NCBI RefSeq assembly: GCF_014647835.1
Contig: NZ_BMPY01000001.1
Location: forward strand, 222,128 to 286,127
Reading direction: 5' to 3'
Origin: Microbispora rosea subsp. aerata
GTDB taxonomy: Bacteria; Actinomycetota; Actinomycetes; Streptosporangiales; Streptosporangiaceae
DNA length: 64,000 bases
Positions within the stretch are counted from its first letter, which is position 1; every line of letters starts with the position of its first letter. The notes below the pieces were generated by a model. That model did not search any database. It saw only the letters and a program-made list of their open reading frames with translations, and was not told the origin of the DNA. Shown here piece after piece: positions 17,349 through 27,380 of the stretch. The translations under genes and the position numbers were made by a program.

Positions 17349-17710
17349 CGCTCCGCCTTTTCCTTCAGATAGGCCGCGTACCGCTCTTCGGCGAGGGGGA
17401 TCGCTTGGCGATACCAAGTCGTCCATTGCCCTGCCTTGTCCCCGGCGACAAGGAGGACCACGTTGCGATCCGGATCAAAGATGAACAAGATCCTTATTTC
17501 GGTCGTCCCAGCCGAACCGGGGCGTAGTTCCTTCAGATTATGCAAGGTGGAGCCTTTAATCCGGTCCACCAGTGGCCGTCCAAGGCTCGGTCCTTCGTCC
17601 AGCAGCGCGGTGATCGCCTGACCGACCAGGATGGCGCTTGCGCGGTCGGTACGGCGAAGCTGGAGGAGCCAGTCCCGAACCTCCTCAACGATCTCCAGGC
17701 GATAGGTCAC
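17345..17710 (-). CDS. RelE/HigB-type toxin (phage Gp49-like family)
   Basis: The 121-residue basic protein shows the RelE/HigB fold signature: an N-terminal helix region (VEEVRDWLLQLRRTDR), GRPLVDRIKGSTLHNLKELRPGS, a central strand TEIRILFIFDPDRNVVLLVAGDKAG and a C-terminal helix with AEERYAAYL. Family members cleave mRNA on the ribosome. It is followed at once by its HTH antitoxin. Base composition is slightly lower in GC than the neighbours, fitting mobile origin. Confidence 0.87.
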   Translation of the reverse strand: MTYRLEIVEEVRDWLLQLRRTDRASAILVGQAITALLDEGPSLGRPLVDRIKGSTLHNLKELRPGSAGTTEIRILFIFDPDRNVVLLVAGDKAGQWTTWYRQAIPLAEERYAAYLKEKAER

Positions 17711-17846
17711 CTAACCGATAGTACTGCACTCTAAGTATGCCTGAGTACTATTGATCATCGCAAGATACCTGTAGCACAAAAGGAGGTGTGGAGCCCGTCA
17801 CGCAAAAGGGAAGTGCCGCCATCCTGCAGCGTCTACAGCGGACGAC

Positions 17847-18173
17847 ATCGAGCGGGCCAAGTCCGAGCACGGCGGGCTCGGCCTCTTCCTCCGATCTCTC
17901 ACCGGTCTCGACCGAGAGGCTGCGGCGAAGGCGTTCGACCAGTTCCAGGTCGGCAAGAACCTCACTGCGAGTCAGCTCCACTTCATCTCACTGATGATCG
18001 ACTTCCTGGCGAAGAACGGCTTCATGGAAGTTGGCGTCCTCTATGAGTCGCCCTTCACCTCGCTGGCCCCCGGCGGTCCCGAGGATCTCTTCTCCGATCC
18101 CGAGGTCGATGCCCTCGTAGAGGTCCTCGCAGCGGTCCAAGCGAAAGCGGTGCCCCAGGAGAATGCCGCCTGA
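17847..18173 (+). pseudogene. C-terminal remnant of a type I restriction enzyme R subunit (HsdR)
   Basis: The frame encodes about 108 residues with FLRSLTGLDREAAAKAFDQF, LTASQLHFISLMIDFLAKNG, LYESPFTSLAPGGPEDLF and a terminal helix, closely resembling the extreme C-terminal domain of HsdR proteins (EcoEI_R_C type). The helicase and nuclease domains, nearly 900 residues, are missing and no hsdM or hsdS is nearby. No sensible start precedes the fragment. It adjoins the toxin-antitoxin pair, suggesting a defence island that has been largely deleted. Confidence 0.8.
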
Positions 18174-18393
18174 ACTATCAGCTGAGGACGTCCGTACAGG
18201 CCCCGTGGCGTGCGCTCAGACTTCGGGGCCGGTCACCATGACCGCCTGCCGTATACAGAGGCTGTGCGGCGGGCTGGTTATTCGGCAGAGGCGGTTTTCC
18301 GCGACGGGGAAGGCGTCTGCGGAAGACTGTCCAAGCCCTGCCGGCCGCGAGCGGCGACGACCGGCAGGGCGGCTGTTCAGGGACGTATGAGTG

Positions 18394-18732
18394 TCAGATG
18401 GGTGACGTCGGCGGGATCTCCATCACGCCGAGAGCGGCCAGGCCGATCAGATGCGTCCCGACGCTCCCCGCCTCACCGATCGTCAGCTCCACATGGGGGC
18501 GATCCTCGATCTGCAGGTGGACGCGGGGCTCGGCGTCGCCCGGCCCGAGGCTGAGGTCGATCCACATCCGCTGCGGCTGCCCGGCCAGGGGGATCGCGTT
18601 CAGCTCGACGGACCGCACCCAGGCGTTATGAATGCGCTCGCCGGGAGGCTCGTCGATGTGCGCCTCCACGCACCACGGCGGGCACGACCGACACGGACGC
18701 CCGACCGGCGTACGGCCCAGCCGGAAAGGCAT
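18394..18732 (-). CDS. DUF6907-like small protein
   Basis: The 112-residue form has a CPPWCVEAH cysteine motif near its N-terminus followed by beta-rich sequence (VELNAIPLAGQPQRMWIDLSLGPGDAEPRVHLQIED), which I associate with the DUF6907 family common in actinomycete accessory loci near Scr1-type regulators. The start is uncertain: ATG at 18732 has a weak GTGGGG site; another ATG at 18811 would overlap the upstream gene. Function unknown. Confidence 0.6.
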   Translation of the reverse strand: MPFRLGRTPVGRPCRSCPPWCVEAHIDEPPGERIHNAWVRSVELNAIPLAGQPQRMWIDLSLGPGDAEPRVHLQIEDRPHVELTIGEAGSVGTHLIGLAALGVMEIPPTSPI

Positions 18733-18766
18733 GCCCCACGCGGACCCGCCGCCCCGCCCCTTCCGA

Positions 18767-19027
18767 TCACGGAAGCCGGCTCCGGCGGACGTCGTGATGC
18801 GATTTCCGATCATCGGACACCGCCACCTCGGCCAGGCTCTCTTGTTCCGCGATGGCCTGGCACAGGTCGCGCAGGTTGTCGCCGTCGACGGTACGGGACG
18901 CGCCCGCCTGCTCGGCCTCAGACGAGAACGGCCGCTCACGGCTCGCCCAGAAACGCCCGGCATCGCTCCTCATGATCCGCCACCCGGCGAACTCCGTGCC
19001 GGGCGCGATGGCCCTATCTTGGGTCAT
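18767..19027 (-). CDS. Small hypothetical protein of an actinomycete accessory locus
   Basis: The 86-residue product contains GWRIMRSDAGRFWASRERPFS and a charged C-terminal half, with no membrane segment or known motif. Similar short proteins occur beside HTH/DUF5753 regulators and DUF6907 proteins, and both neighbours here fit that. It diverges from the HTH regulator gene. A CAGGAA-N6-TTCCTG inverted repeat at 19032-19049 lies just upstream and could be an operator. Confidence 0.55.
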   Translation of the reverse strand: MTQDRAIAPGTEFAGWRIMRSDAGRFWASRERPFSSEAEQAGASRTVDGDNLRDLCQAIAEQESLAEVAVSDDRKSHHDVRRSRLP

Positions 19028-19257
19028 GGGTCAGGAACCTCGCTTCCTGATCAAGGACCCGTCCGGTCGTGGCCGCGACGGGCGGGTCCGTGCTTGTATC
19101 GCCCTCAAAGGCGACGACTTTGCTCTGCAACTCCTCTCTGTCATCATTGCTTTACTCTTCGTGTCTACTACGGCGACATCATGACTCGCACAGTGCGAGA
19201 TGGCAAGGAACTGTGCACGAAATCTCTACGCGACCATGACTACCCGAGGGCTTGGTG

Positions 19258-20097
19258 ATGAGAAGTCCCACTGTGAGACACCGCCGATTGGGCCGCGAAC
19301 TGCGACGGCTCAGGGAGCAGACGGGTCTCTCGCCCGAGGCGGCAGCGCACCAGCTCGGGTGGAGCCGTTCCAAGCTCAATCGCGTCGAGAACGCGCGACT
19401 GCTGCCGAGCGCGGAAGACATCGGCAACGCCTGCGATCTGTACGGCGTGGACAGTATCGGCAAGGCCGGCCTGATCCAGCTCGGCAAGGACGCCGGCAAA
19501 CGAGGCTGGTGGACCGCCTACAGCGATGTCTTCACCGGTTCTTACATCGCACTCGAGACCGAAGCGACGGCTATCCAGAAGTGGGAGCCGATACTCGTCC
19601 CCGGCCTGCTCCAAAACGAGGACTACGCTCGTGAGATCATCAGCGCGGCGAGGCCGGAACTGACCACCGCCGAGCTGGACCGGCGCGTGGACGCGCGGAT
19701 GGCCCGAAAGATCAACTTGATCGGGTCCCGCGCTCCGAAGCTCCATGCTCTCGTGGACGAGACCGTTCTTCGCCGCCATGTCGGCAAGCCCGGTGTGATG
19801 GCCCGCCAGCTTGACGACATCCTCCAAGCCGCCGCTTGGCCCAACGTCACGATCCAGGTCCTGCCGATGAAAGCCGGTGCTCATGGCGGTGTGGAAGGCG
19901 GCTTCTCCGTGCTGAGTTTCGGCGATGAAGACCCGGACGTCGGATATGTCGAAGGACCAGCAGGCGACGTGTACGTGGAGGCGACTGATCAAGTACGCCG
20001 ACTTAAGCTGACATTCGAGCGCCTCGTAGGCGTGTGCCTGTCCCCCGAGGAGTCCGTGGCGTTCATCGCCTCGGTGAGGAGTGAACATGTCCCGTGA
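19258..20097 (+). CDS. HTH regulator with DUF5753 (Scr1-type antitoxin-like)
   Basis: The 279-residue protein has an N-terminal XRE HTH (RLREQTGLSPEAAAHQLGWSRSKLNRVE, residues about 12-65) and a C-terminal DUF5753 domain with WEPILVPGLLQNEDYARE and NVTIQVLPMKAGAH. Such proteins pair with DUF397 partners in actinomycetes and have been discussed as toxin-antitoxin-like or developmental switches. TTG, GTG and ATG starts stand in tandem at 19252-19260; ATG is chosen for its eight-base spacing from CGAGGG. Its 3' end overlaps the DUF397 gene by 11 bp. Confidence 0.88.
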   Translation: MRSPTVRHRRLGRELRRLREQTGLSPEAAAHQLGWSRSKLNRVENARLLPSAEDIGNACDLYGVDSIGKAGLIQLGKDAGKRGWWTAYSDVFTGSYIALETEATAIQKWEPILVPGLLQNEDYAREIISAARPELTTAELDRRVDARMARKINLIGSRAPKLHALVDETVLRRHVGKPGVMARQLDDILQAAAWPNVTIQVLPMKAGAHGGVEGGFSVLSFGDEDPDVGYVEGPAGDVYVEATDQVRRLKLTFERLVGVCLSPEESVAFIASVRSEHVP

Positions 20098-20290
20098 TCT
20101 GTCCGGTGCCGAGTTCCGCAAGTCCAGCTTCAGCGGCGGCGGCAACGACTGCGTGGAGGTGGCGACGAACCTGCCGGGGCTGGTGGCCGTACGGGACAGC
20201 AAGGACCGCTCCGGCCCGGTCCTCACCTTCACCCCGACCGAATGGAACGCCTTCATCGCGGGCGTGAAAAACGGCGAATTCGACAACTGA
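20087..20290 (+). CDS. DUF397 domain protein (partner of the DUF5753 regulator)
   Basis: This 67-residue protein is a complete DUF397 domain: EFRKSSFSGGGNDCVEVA, VAVRDSKDRSGPVLTFTPTEWNAFIAGVKNGEFD. Start at ATG 20087 with GGAG five bases upstream, inside the end of the regulator gene. The two form the usual HTH/DUF5753-DUF397 unit, in which DUF397 is the small partner. No catalytic residues are known for the family. Confidence 0.9.
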   Translation: MSRDLSGAEFRKSSFSGGGNDCVEVATNLPGLVAVRDSKDRSGPVLTFTPTEWNAFIAGVKNGEFDN

Positions 20291-20350
20291 TCAAAGACCC
20301 GAGACCCGTCACCCCCGGCGCCGCACACGAACCGCGCCGGACCCGCCGAG

Positions 20351-20427
20351 CGAGGAGTTCGTGGCGTTCATCGCCGCAGCGAGGAGTGAACATGTCCCGT
20401 GATCTGTCCGGCGCCGAGTTCCGCAAG
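20351..20427 (+). repeat. 77-bp partial copy of the regulator/DUF397 junction
   Basis: Positions 20351-20427 repeat 20046-20122 at an offset of 305 bp with few mismatches. The copied piece holds the last codons of the DUF5753 gene, the ribosome site GAGGAG and the first codons of DUF397 up to FRK. After 20427 the sequence diverges, so the second DUF397 reading frame is broken. It is a remnant of a second regulator/DUF397 unit or a truncated tandem duplication. Confidence 0.85.
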
Positions 20428-20529
20428 CGCCGTACACGCAACCCATGCCGGAGGCGTCCGGGACGACTGTGAGCACGGCGGCGTCCGGGCCAGAAGATCC
20501 CTCGTCGTGAGCCGGTAGCGTTGGTGCAC

Positions 20530-21498
20530 ATGACAGCTATCGACTCCACCACCTCGGGTGCGCACGGCATCGGCCTGGCCACGATCGCCGCGGACGGCAC
20601 CGTGCTGGACACCTGGTTTCCCTCTCCGGCGCTGGGCGAGCCCCCGGCCGTGGGCACCAAGCCGATCGCGGTCGAGGAACTCGACGCGGGCATGGCCGAG
20701 CTCGTCGGCCCCGACCCCGTCCGGGGCGTCGAGGTCGTGGCCGTGCGCACCGGCATCGCCGACCTGTCGGCCCCGCCGACCGACGCGCACGACGTGTACC
20801 TGCGCCTGCACCTGCTGTCCCACCGCCTGGTCCGGCCGCGTACGGTCAACCTCGACGGGATCTTCGGGCTGCTCGCCAACGTCGTGTGGACCAACCACGG
20901 CCCGTGCAAGGTGGAGGGCTTCGAGGAGGTGCGGCTGCGCCTGCGGGCCCGGGGTCCGGTGACCGTGTACGGCGTGGACAAGTTCCCCCGGATGGTCGAC
21001 TACGTGCTGCCCTCCGGGGTGCGGATCGCCGACGCCGACCGCGTACGGCTCGGCGCCCACCTGGCGAGCGGCACGACGGTCATGCACGAGGGCTTCGTCA
21101 ACTACAACGCCGGCACGCTCGGCGCCTCCATGGTGGAGGGCCGCATCTCGGCGGGTGTCATCGTGGGCGACGGGTCCGACGTGGGCGGCGGCGCCTCGAT
21201 CATGGGCACGCTGTCGGGCGGCGGCAAGGAGGTCATCTCGATCGGCGAGCGGTGCCTGCTCGGGGCCAACTCCGGCGTCGGCATCTCGCTGGGCGACGAC
21301 TGCGTGGTGGAGGCCGGGCTGTACGTCACGGCGGGCACCAAGGTCACGCTGCCGGACGGGGCGGTCGTGAAGGCCAGGGAGCTGTCGGGCAAGTCGGGCC
21401 TGCTGCTGCGCCGCAACTCGACGACCGGTGCGGTGGAGGCGGTGTCCCGGGACAGCAAGGGCATCGAACTGAACGCGGCGCTGCACGCCAACGACTGA
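20530..21498 (+). CDS. dapD: 2,3,4,5-tetrahydropyridine-2,6-dicarboxylate N-succinyltransferase (DapD)
   Basis: DapD succinylates tetrahydrodipicolinate in the lysine/meso-diaminopimelate pathway. The 322-residue product has actinobacterial DapD features: an N-terminal mixed domain, then left-handed beta-helix hexapeptide repeats ([58 protein letters not shown]). The ATG at 20530 fits family starts, though the ribosome site is weak and an upstream TTG/GTG is possible. It is transcribed alone; no other dap gene is near. Confidence 0.93.
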   Translation: MTAIDSTTSGAHGIGLATIAADGTVLDTWFPSPALGEPPAVGTKPIAVEELDAGMAELVGPDPVRGVEVVAVRTGIADLSAPPTDAHDVYLRLHLLSHRLVRPRTVNLDGIFGLLANVVWTNHGPCKVEGFEEVRLRLRARGPVTVYGVDKFPRMVDYVLPSGVRIADADRVRLGAHLASGTTVMHEGFVNYNAGTLGASMVEGRISAGVIVGDGSDVGGGASIMGTLSGGGKEVISIGERCLLGANSGVGISLGDDCVVEAGLYVTAGTKVTLPDGAVVKARELSGKSGLLLRRNSTTGAVEAVSRDSKGIELNAALHAND

Positions 21499-21611
21499 GA
21501 CCGGCGGCACCCGAGCGGGCCCCCTCCCCCACCCTGAGATGACCCTGAGTCTGCCCTGAACTTGGGCTTCGGCCCTGGGAACGGCGGGAGGGCGGCCCGT
21601 ACGGTGGAGCC

Positions 21612-21788
21612 ATGGGACGCATTCTCCTCATCGCCGCAGCCGTCGTCGTCGGGTTTTTCCTCCTCGGGTCCGTCATCGGGCTCATTGTCGGCGTGCTGAA
21701 ATGGGTTTTGATCATCGGCGCGATCGCACTGATCGTGGCGGCCGTGCTGAAGCTCACCCGGAGCGGCAGGTCGAACCACTACACCTGA
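21612..21788 (+). CDS. Small hydrophobic membrane protein (58 residues)
   Basis: This short gene encodes 58 residues with two membrane helices almost back to back (LLIAAAVVVGFFLLGSVIGL and KWVLIIGAIALIVAAVL) and a basic tail. GGTGGAGCC precedes the ATG at the right distance, and a strong hairpin follows the stop at 21825. No function is apparent. Confidence 0.65.
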   Translation: MGRILLIAAAVVVGFFLLGSVIGLIVGVLKWVLIIGAIALIVAAVLKLTRSGRSNHYT

Positions 21789-21824
21789 CCGGCAGCATGG
21801 CCGGGAGAAGGGCCGGGAAAAGGG

Positions 21825-21859
21825 GCGGGCCCCGCCGCGGATGCGGCGGGGCCCGCTTT
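21825..21859. terminator. Strong stem-loop terminator between convergent genes
   Basis: A perfect 14-bp stem (GCGGGCCCCGCCGC / GCGGCGGGGCCCGC) with loop GGAT occupies 21825-21856 and is followed by TTT. It sits between the small membrane protein gene and the convergent cellulase gene, so it can serve either side. Confidence 0.8.
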
Positions 21860-21874
21860 CACTCGCGCCTCGTG

Positions 21875-23713
21875 TTACGAGAGGGGCGGGTAGGCGTTCG
21901 CCAGGAGCTCCCGGAACTGCGCCGAGAACCAGTGACCCGAGACGGGAGCGTTCGGCAGAGCACCGGTCAGGTTGTTGCCGTTGCGCTCGTTGCCCGTGTA
22001 GGTCGGGTCGCACATGCGGTCGAAGCCCTTGCCCTCGTCGTTGTCGATGGCCGAGCTGGAGCCGTCCGACTCACCCGGCGGCTTGATCCAGACGTAGGCG
22101 TCGATGCCCGGGGCGGGGTTCGCCTTGGGCCGCTCGCCCAGACCGGCGCCGGACTGGTTGCACCAGTTGCCGGCGTGGATCCGGCGGTCGACGCGCGACT
22201 CGTTGACGAAGGTGTTCACATCGGTGGAGGTGCTGGCCGCGGTCGGACGGTTCGGGCCACCCCAGCCGTTGCGGGAGGTGTCGATGAGCATGCCGATCGA
22301 GTTCGGGAAGCCGAGCGAGATCAGCTTGGTCCGGAACGCCTGCGCGAACGACAGCTCGTCCACGTACCAGTTCCAGTCAACCCACTTCGACTGACGCACC
22401 GTCTGGCCGTTGACCGTGGTGTTGGCGTTGAAGAACGGCTCCTGCAGCGCCGAGTAGTTGGCGGTGTTGGTGATGAAGCCGGTCACGCTGTTGAAGCCCT
22501 TGGCGGTGCCCCGAACGGTGGACGCGAACAGCTCGGCGGACGGGCCGAAGTTCGAGTCCCAGCCGAGCCAGCCGTGGTGGCCGGCGTCGATGTAGTTGTA
22601 CACGTTCGGGATCGCGCTGAACTTGTCCAGCGCGTACTGCACACCCTGGACGTACGCACCGGTGTTCTTGGCCTCGGCGCACGCGGGGATGTTGGTGTTG
22701 GTGACGAGGTTCGGCAGCGAGTCGATCTCGATGATGTTCACGATCCGCAGCTGCGAGTACTTCGGATCGGACATGATGTCCGCGATCACGTCGATGTACT
22801 CGCTCTTGTAGCGGGCGAGACCGTTCTCGGAGATCTTCAGCTCACCGTTGGACGCGAGCGCGGAGCAGTCGCGGTTCGGCAGGTTGTAGATGACGAACTG
22901 GATGGTCAGCGGCTTGCTGCCGTTGGCCGCGTCCTGCCGCACCGCCTCGTCCAGGTGCTCACGCACGCCCATGCTGTTGTTGCCGGCCGAGCCTCCGGTG
23001 ATCGCCGCGATGCGGTCGATCCAGACACCGGTCGACTCGTTGGCCACGGCGGAACCACCCGGCTCGGAGGCGGCGCTCGCCGACCAGTCCGGGTTCACGT
23101 AGCCGTCGGCTCCGTCGTACGGGTTGTCGACCCGCTGGCCGGGCTGCTGCGGGGAGGTCGACGGCGAGGGGGTCGGCGACTGCGGGACGCTCGGCGAGAC
23201 CGACGGCGACGGGGACGGGGACGGCGACTGCGGGACGCTCGGCGAGACCGTCGGCGACGGGGACGGCGACTGCGGGGTGCCGTTGCAGGCGACGCCGTTG
23301 ATCTTGAAGTCGGTCGGCGTCGGGTTGCTGCCGGACCACGAACCGTTGAAGCCGATGTTCGTCGAGCCGCCGGTGGGCAGGGACCTGTTCCAGTCCAGCG
23401 CCGTGGCGGTCACGGTGTTGCCCGACTGGTTCCAGGTGGCCGACCAGCCCTGGGTGACCCGCTGGCTGCTGTTCGGGAAGGTGAACGTGAGCGTCCAGCC
23501 GTTGAGCGCGTCGCCCAGGTTCTGGATGGTCAGGTTGACGGACATGCCGCCTTGCCACTCGTTGGCGCTGTAGTCGACCTTGCAGGCGACCGCGGCGTTC
23601 GCCGAAGTGGCGGTGGCGACGGCCGCCGTGGAGCCGAGCGCGAGCACGGCCGCCGCGACCAGGCCGCGGCGCACCGCGGAGCCCACGGCTCCCGGTCGGA
23701 GGGTGGATCTCAT
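21875..23713 (-). CDS. Secreted GH6 cellulase (cellobiohydrolase/endoglucanase) with CBM2
   Basis: The 612-residue secreted enzyme hydrolyses cellulose beta-1,4 bonds with inversion. It has an Arg-rich signal peptide ending ANA near residue 34, a CBM2 cellulose-binding domain (about 35-135, with Trp residues and bounding Cys), a Ser/Pro/Thr linker (about 140-185) and a GH6 catalytic domain. YNLPNRDCSAL (about residue 280) matches the first GH6 active-site signature; EIDSLPN (about 330) corresponds to the second, with Ile where Pro is usual. The ATG at 23713 follows AGGAGG. A CebR-type operator lies 34 bp upstream. Endo or exo mode cannot be decided by eye. Confidence 0.93.
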   Translation of the reverse strand: MRSTLRPGAVGSAVRRGLVAAAVLALGSTAAVATATSANAAVACKVDYSANEWQGGMSVNLTIQNLGDALNGWTLTFTFPNSSQRVTQGWSATWNQSGNTVTATALDWNRSLPTGGSTNIGFNGSWSGSNPTPTDFKINGVACNGTPQSPSPSPTVSPSVPQSPSPSPSPSVSPSVPQSPTPSPSTSPQQPGQRVDNPYDGADGYVNPDWSASAASEPGGSAVANESTGVWIDRIAAITGGSAGNNSMGVREHLDEAVRQDAANGSKPLTIQFVIYNLPNRDCSALASNGELKISENGLARYKSEYIDVIADIMSDPKYSQLRIVNIIEIDSLPNLVTNTNIPACAEAKNTGAYVQGVQYALDKFSAIPNVYNYIDAGHHGWLGWDSNFGPSAELFASTVRGTAKGFNSVTGFITNTANYSALQEPFFNANTTVNGQTVRQSKWVDWNWYVDELSFAQAFRTKLISLGFPNSIGMLIDTSRNGWGGPNRPTAASTSTDVNTFVNESRVDRRIHAGNWCNQSGAGLGERPKANPAPGIDAYVWIKPPGESDGSSSAIDNDEGKGFDRMCDPTYTGNERNGNNLTGALPNAPVSGHWFSAQFRELLANAYPPLS

Positions 23714-23746
23714 TGGGAAGGTCCTCCTGGCGATGGATTCTGCGCT

Positions 23747-23760
23747 TGGGAGCGCTCCCA
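23747..23760. promoter_or_regulatory. CebR/CelR-type operator TGGGAGCGCTCCCA
   Basis: The perfect 14-bp palindrome TGGGAGCGCTCCCA is the known site of the LacI-family repressor CebR/CelR that controls cellulase genes in Streptomyces and Thermobifida, released by cellobiose. It lies 34 bp upstream of the GH6 start, where repression of initiation is expected. No cebR gene is in the window. Confidence 0.92.
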
Positions 23761-25803
<2,043 letters not shown>

Positions 25804-25924
25804 GGCATTTCACTGTGGCCGTGGGGAGGGCGGCGGCCCATCGGAGATCCACCCGAGCCGTCCCTGAGGCGACCCCTAGGGATATCCGGAGACGCCGGCG
25901 AGGGTCGTATGGAGAACGACATCG

Positions 25925-25952
25925 GGCCCGCGCCGCCGCGGCGGCGCGGGCC
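25925..25952. terminator. 28-bp GC-rich hairpin downstream of the cold-shock gene
   Basis: A perfect 28-bp inverted repeat (GGCCCGCGCCGCC and its complement around GC) lies 57 bp after the minus-strand cold-shock gene stop. It lacks a U tract, so it may be a non-canonical terminator or RNA-stabilising structure. Confidence 0.5.
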
Positions 25953-26008
25953 GACGTGAAACCGCTCGCCCGGCCGGTTACGGCCGCGGCGTCACCGTCT
26001 GTCACGTC

Positions 26009-26212
26009 CTACAGCGGCGTGACCTGCTCGGCCTGCGGTCCCTTGCTGCCCTGAACGGTCACGAAGCTGACCCGCTGGTTCTGGTCCAGAGTCCGGTAAC
26101 CGTTCGCATTTATCGCCGAATAGTGCACGAACACGTCAGCGGTGCCGTCGTCCGGAGCGATGAAACCGAAGCCCTTTTCGGCGTTGAACCACTTGACAGT
26201 GCCTTCAGACAA
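26009..26212 (-). CDS. Cold-shock protein (CspA family)
   Basis: This 67-residue single CSD domain binds single-stranded RNA/DNA. The RNP1 motif [11 protein letters not shown] and RNP2-like VFVHYSAI are intact. The start codon is TTG (26212), preceded by AAGGAG at good spacing; no ATG fits the family start SEGTVKWFN. The 211-bp gap upstream may contain a structured leader. Several paralogues are normal in actinomycetes. Confidence 0.93.
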   Translation of the reverse strand: MSEGTVKWFNAEKGFGFIAPDDGTADVFVHYSAINANGYRTLDQNQRVSFVTVQGSKGPQAEQVTPL

Positions 26213-26423
26213 CTGCTTCTCCTTCTTGGAAGCCGCACCATATCCCCAGGTGAGAGATATGAGGCTGCGTAGCGGAATCGTTGCGCGACCGCGTGGGACG
26301 CTATTTATGCGCGCACGTCCGCCGCCGGGGCGACCCGGGTGCGCTTTTTACAAACCATGTTTTCAGGAATTGTCCACTGCGACACTCGCAGCCTGTACGG
26401 AGAGTACCCGCGATTACCCGAGG

Positions 26424-27380
26424 CTATGCCGGTGCGGCCATGTACCAGCGCGCGTGCCCGTCACCGCGCGTGAGCGAGTCGAGCCGCCGGGGCAGCTCCT
26501 GCCGGGAGAACGGGTCGCCGGACGCGTTGCGGATGTGGATGCCCACGGCGTACATGTCCCGCACTTCCATCAGGGTGCTGTAGCCGGGCCATTTCCGCAG
26601 GTCCGAGCCGTACGCGCGGGCGAACTCGTCCACGTCGGCCGCGGACAGGCCGAAGCGGCGCTGCCCGTGATAGGTGTGCACCAGGTCCCACTCGCGCGGG
26701 CCGACCGCCACGCCGTCCCAGTCGCACAGCACCACGTGGCCGTCCTGGCAGCGCAGCAGGTTGTCGATCCAGGCGTCGCCGTGCAGCAGCACCGGCGAGC
26801 CGGTCTCCAGGTCGCGCCAGCGCCCGGTGAGTTCCTCGATGCGGTCGCTCAGCCAGGACCGCTGGGCGGCGGTCAGCACGTCGGCCCGGTGCTCCACCGC
26901 GTGCCGCACTTCGGCGAGGGGATCGGTGAGCGTCCGCAGGCCCACCGGCGGCACCGGCTCGCGGTGCAGGGTGCGCAGCACCCGGCCGAGCTGCCGGGTC
27001 GTCGGGCGGCCCCGCGAGGGGACGTACCGCCAGAATGTGACCGCCCGGCCGTCGTACACGATCGGCTGGTCGGGGATTTCGTCGGCGAGCCGCACGGTCG
27101 GGAAGTTCCGCTCGGCGAGCCAGCGGGCGACCGCCACGACCACCGGCAGGCGGGTCAGCGCGTCCGGCGCGGTCGCGATCCGCACCACCATCTCGCCCCC
27201 GGCCTCGTCCGCGCGCAGCTTGAAGACGGCGTTGCTGCGCAGCCGCAGGAGCTGCGCGCCCCGGGCTTCCAGCCCGATCGACGCGCAGACCTCGCGCAGG
27301 ATCCCGAACGCCTCCTCGGCCAGCGGCGCCAGCTCCGTCGTCTTCATGGCGGTCTCACACTTCATGGCGGGCTCAGACAC
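26424..27380 (-). CDS. Aminoglycoside-phosphotransferase-like kinase (APH family)
   Basis: The 318-residue product has the APH/choline-kinase fold: VVRIATAPDAL in the N-lobe, the catalytic HGDAWIDNLL near residue 205 and the metal-binding CDWDGVAVGPREWDL. Real substrate is unknown; most such proteins in actinomycetes are not antibiotic kinases. The GTG at 27380 overlaps the stop of the HTH-TPR regulator; ATG codons at 27365 and 27347 are alternatives, and the nearby CCGCCATGAAG is duplicated. The overlap indicates that kinase and regulator act in one process. Confidence 0.8.
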   Translation of the reverse strand: MSEPAMKCETAMKTTELAPLAEEAFGILREVCASIGLEARGAQLLRLRSNAVFKLRADEAGGEMVVRIATAPDALTRLPVVVAVARWLAERNFPTVRLADEIPDQPIVYDGRAVTFWRYVPSRGRPTTRQLGRVLRTLHREPVPPVGLRTLTDPLAEVRHAVEHRADVLTAAQRSWLSDRIEELTGRWRDLETGSPVLLHGDAWIDNLLRCQDGHVVLCDWDGVAVGPREWDLVHTYHGQRRFGLSAADVDEFARAYGSDLRKWPGYSTLMEVRDMYAVGIHIRNASGDPFSRQELPRRLDSLTRGDGHARWYMAAPA

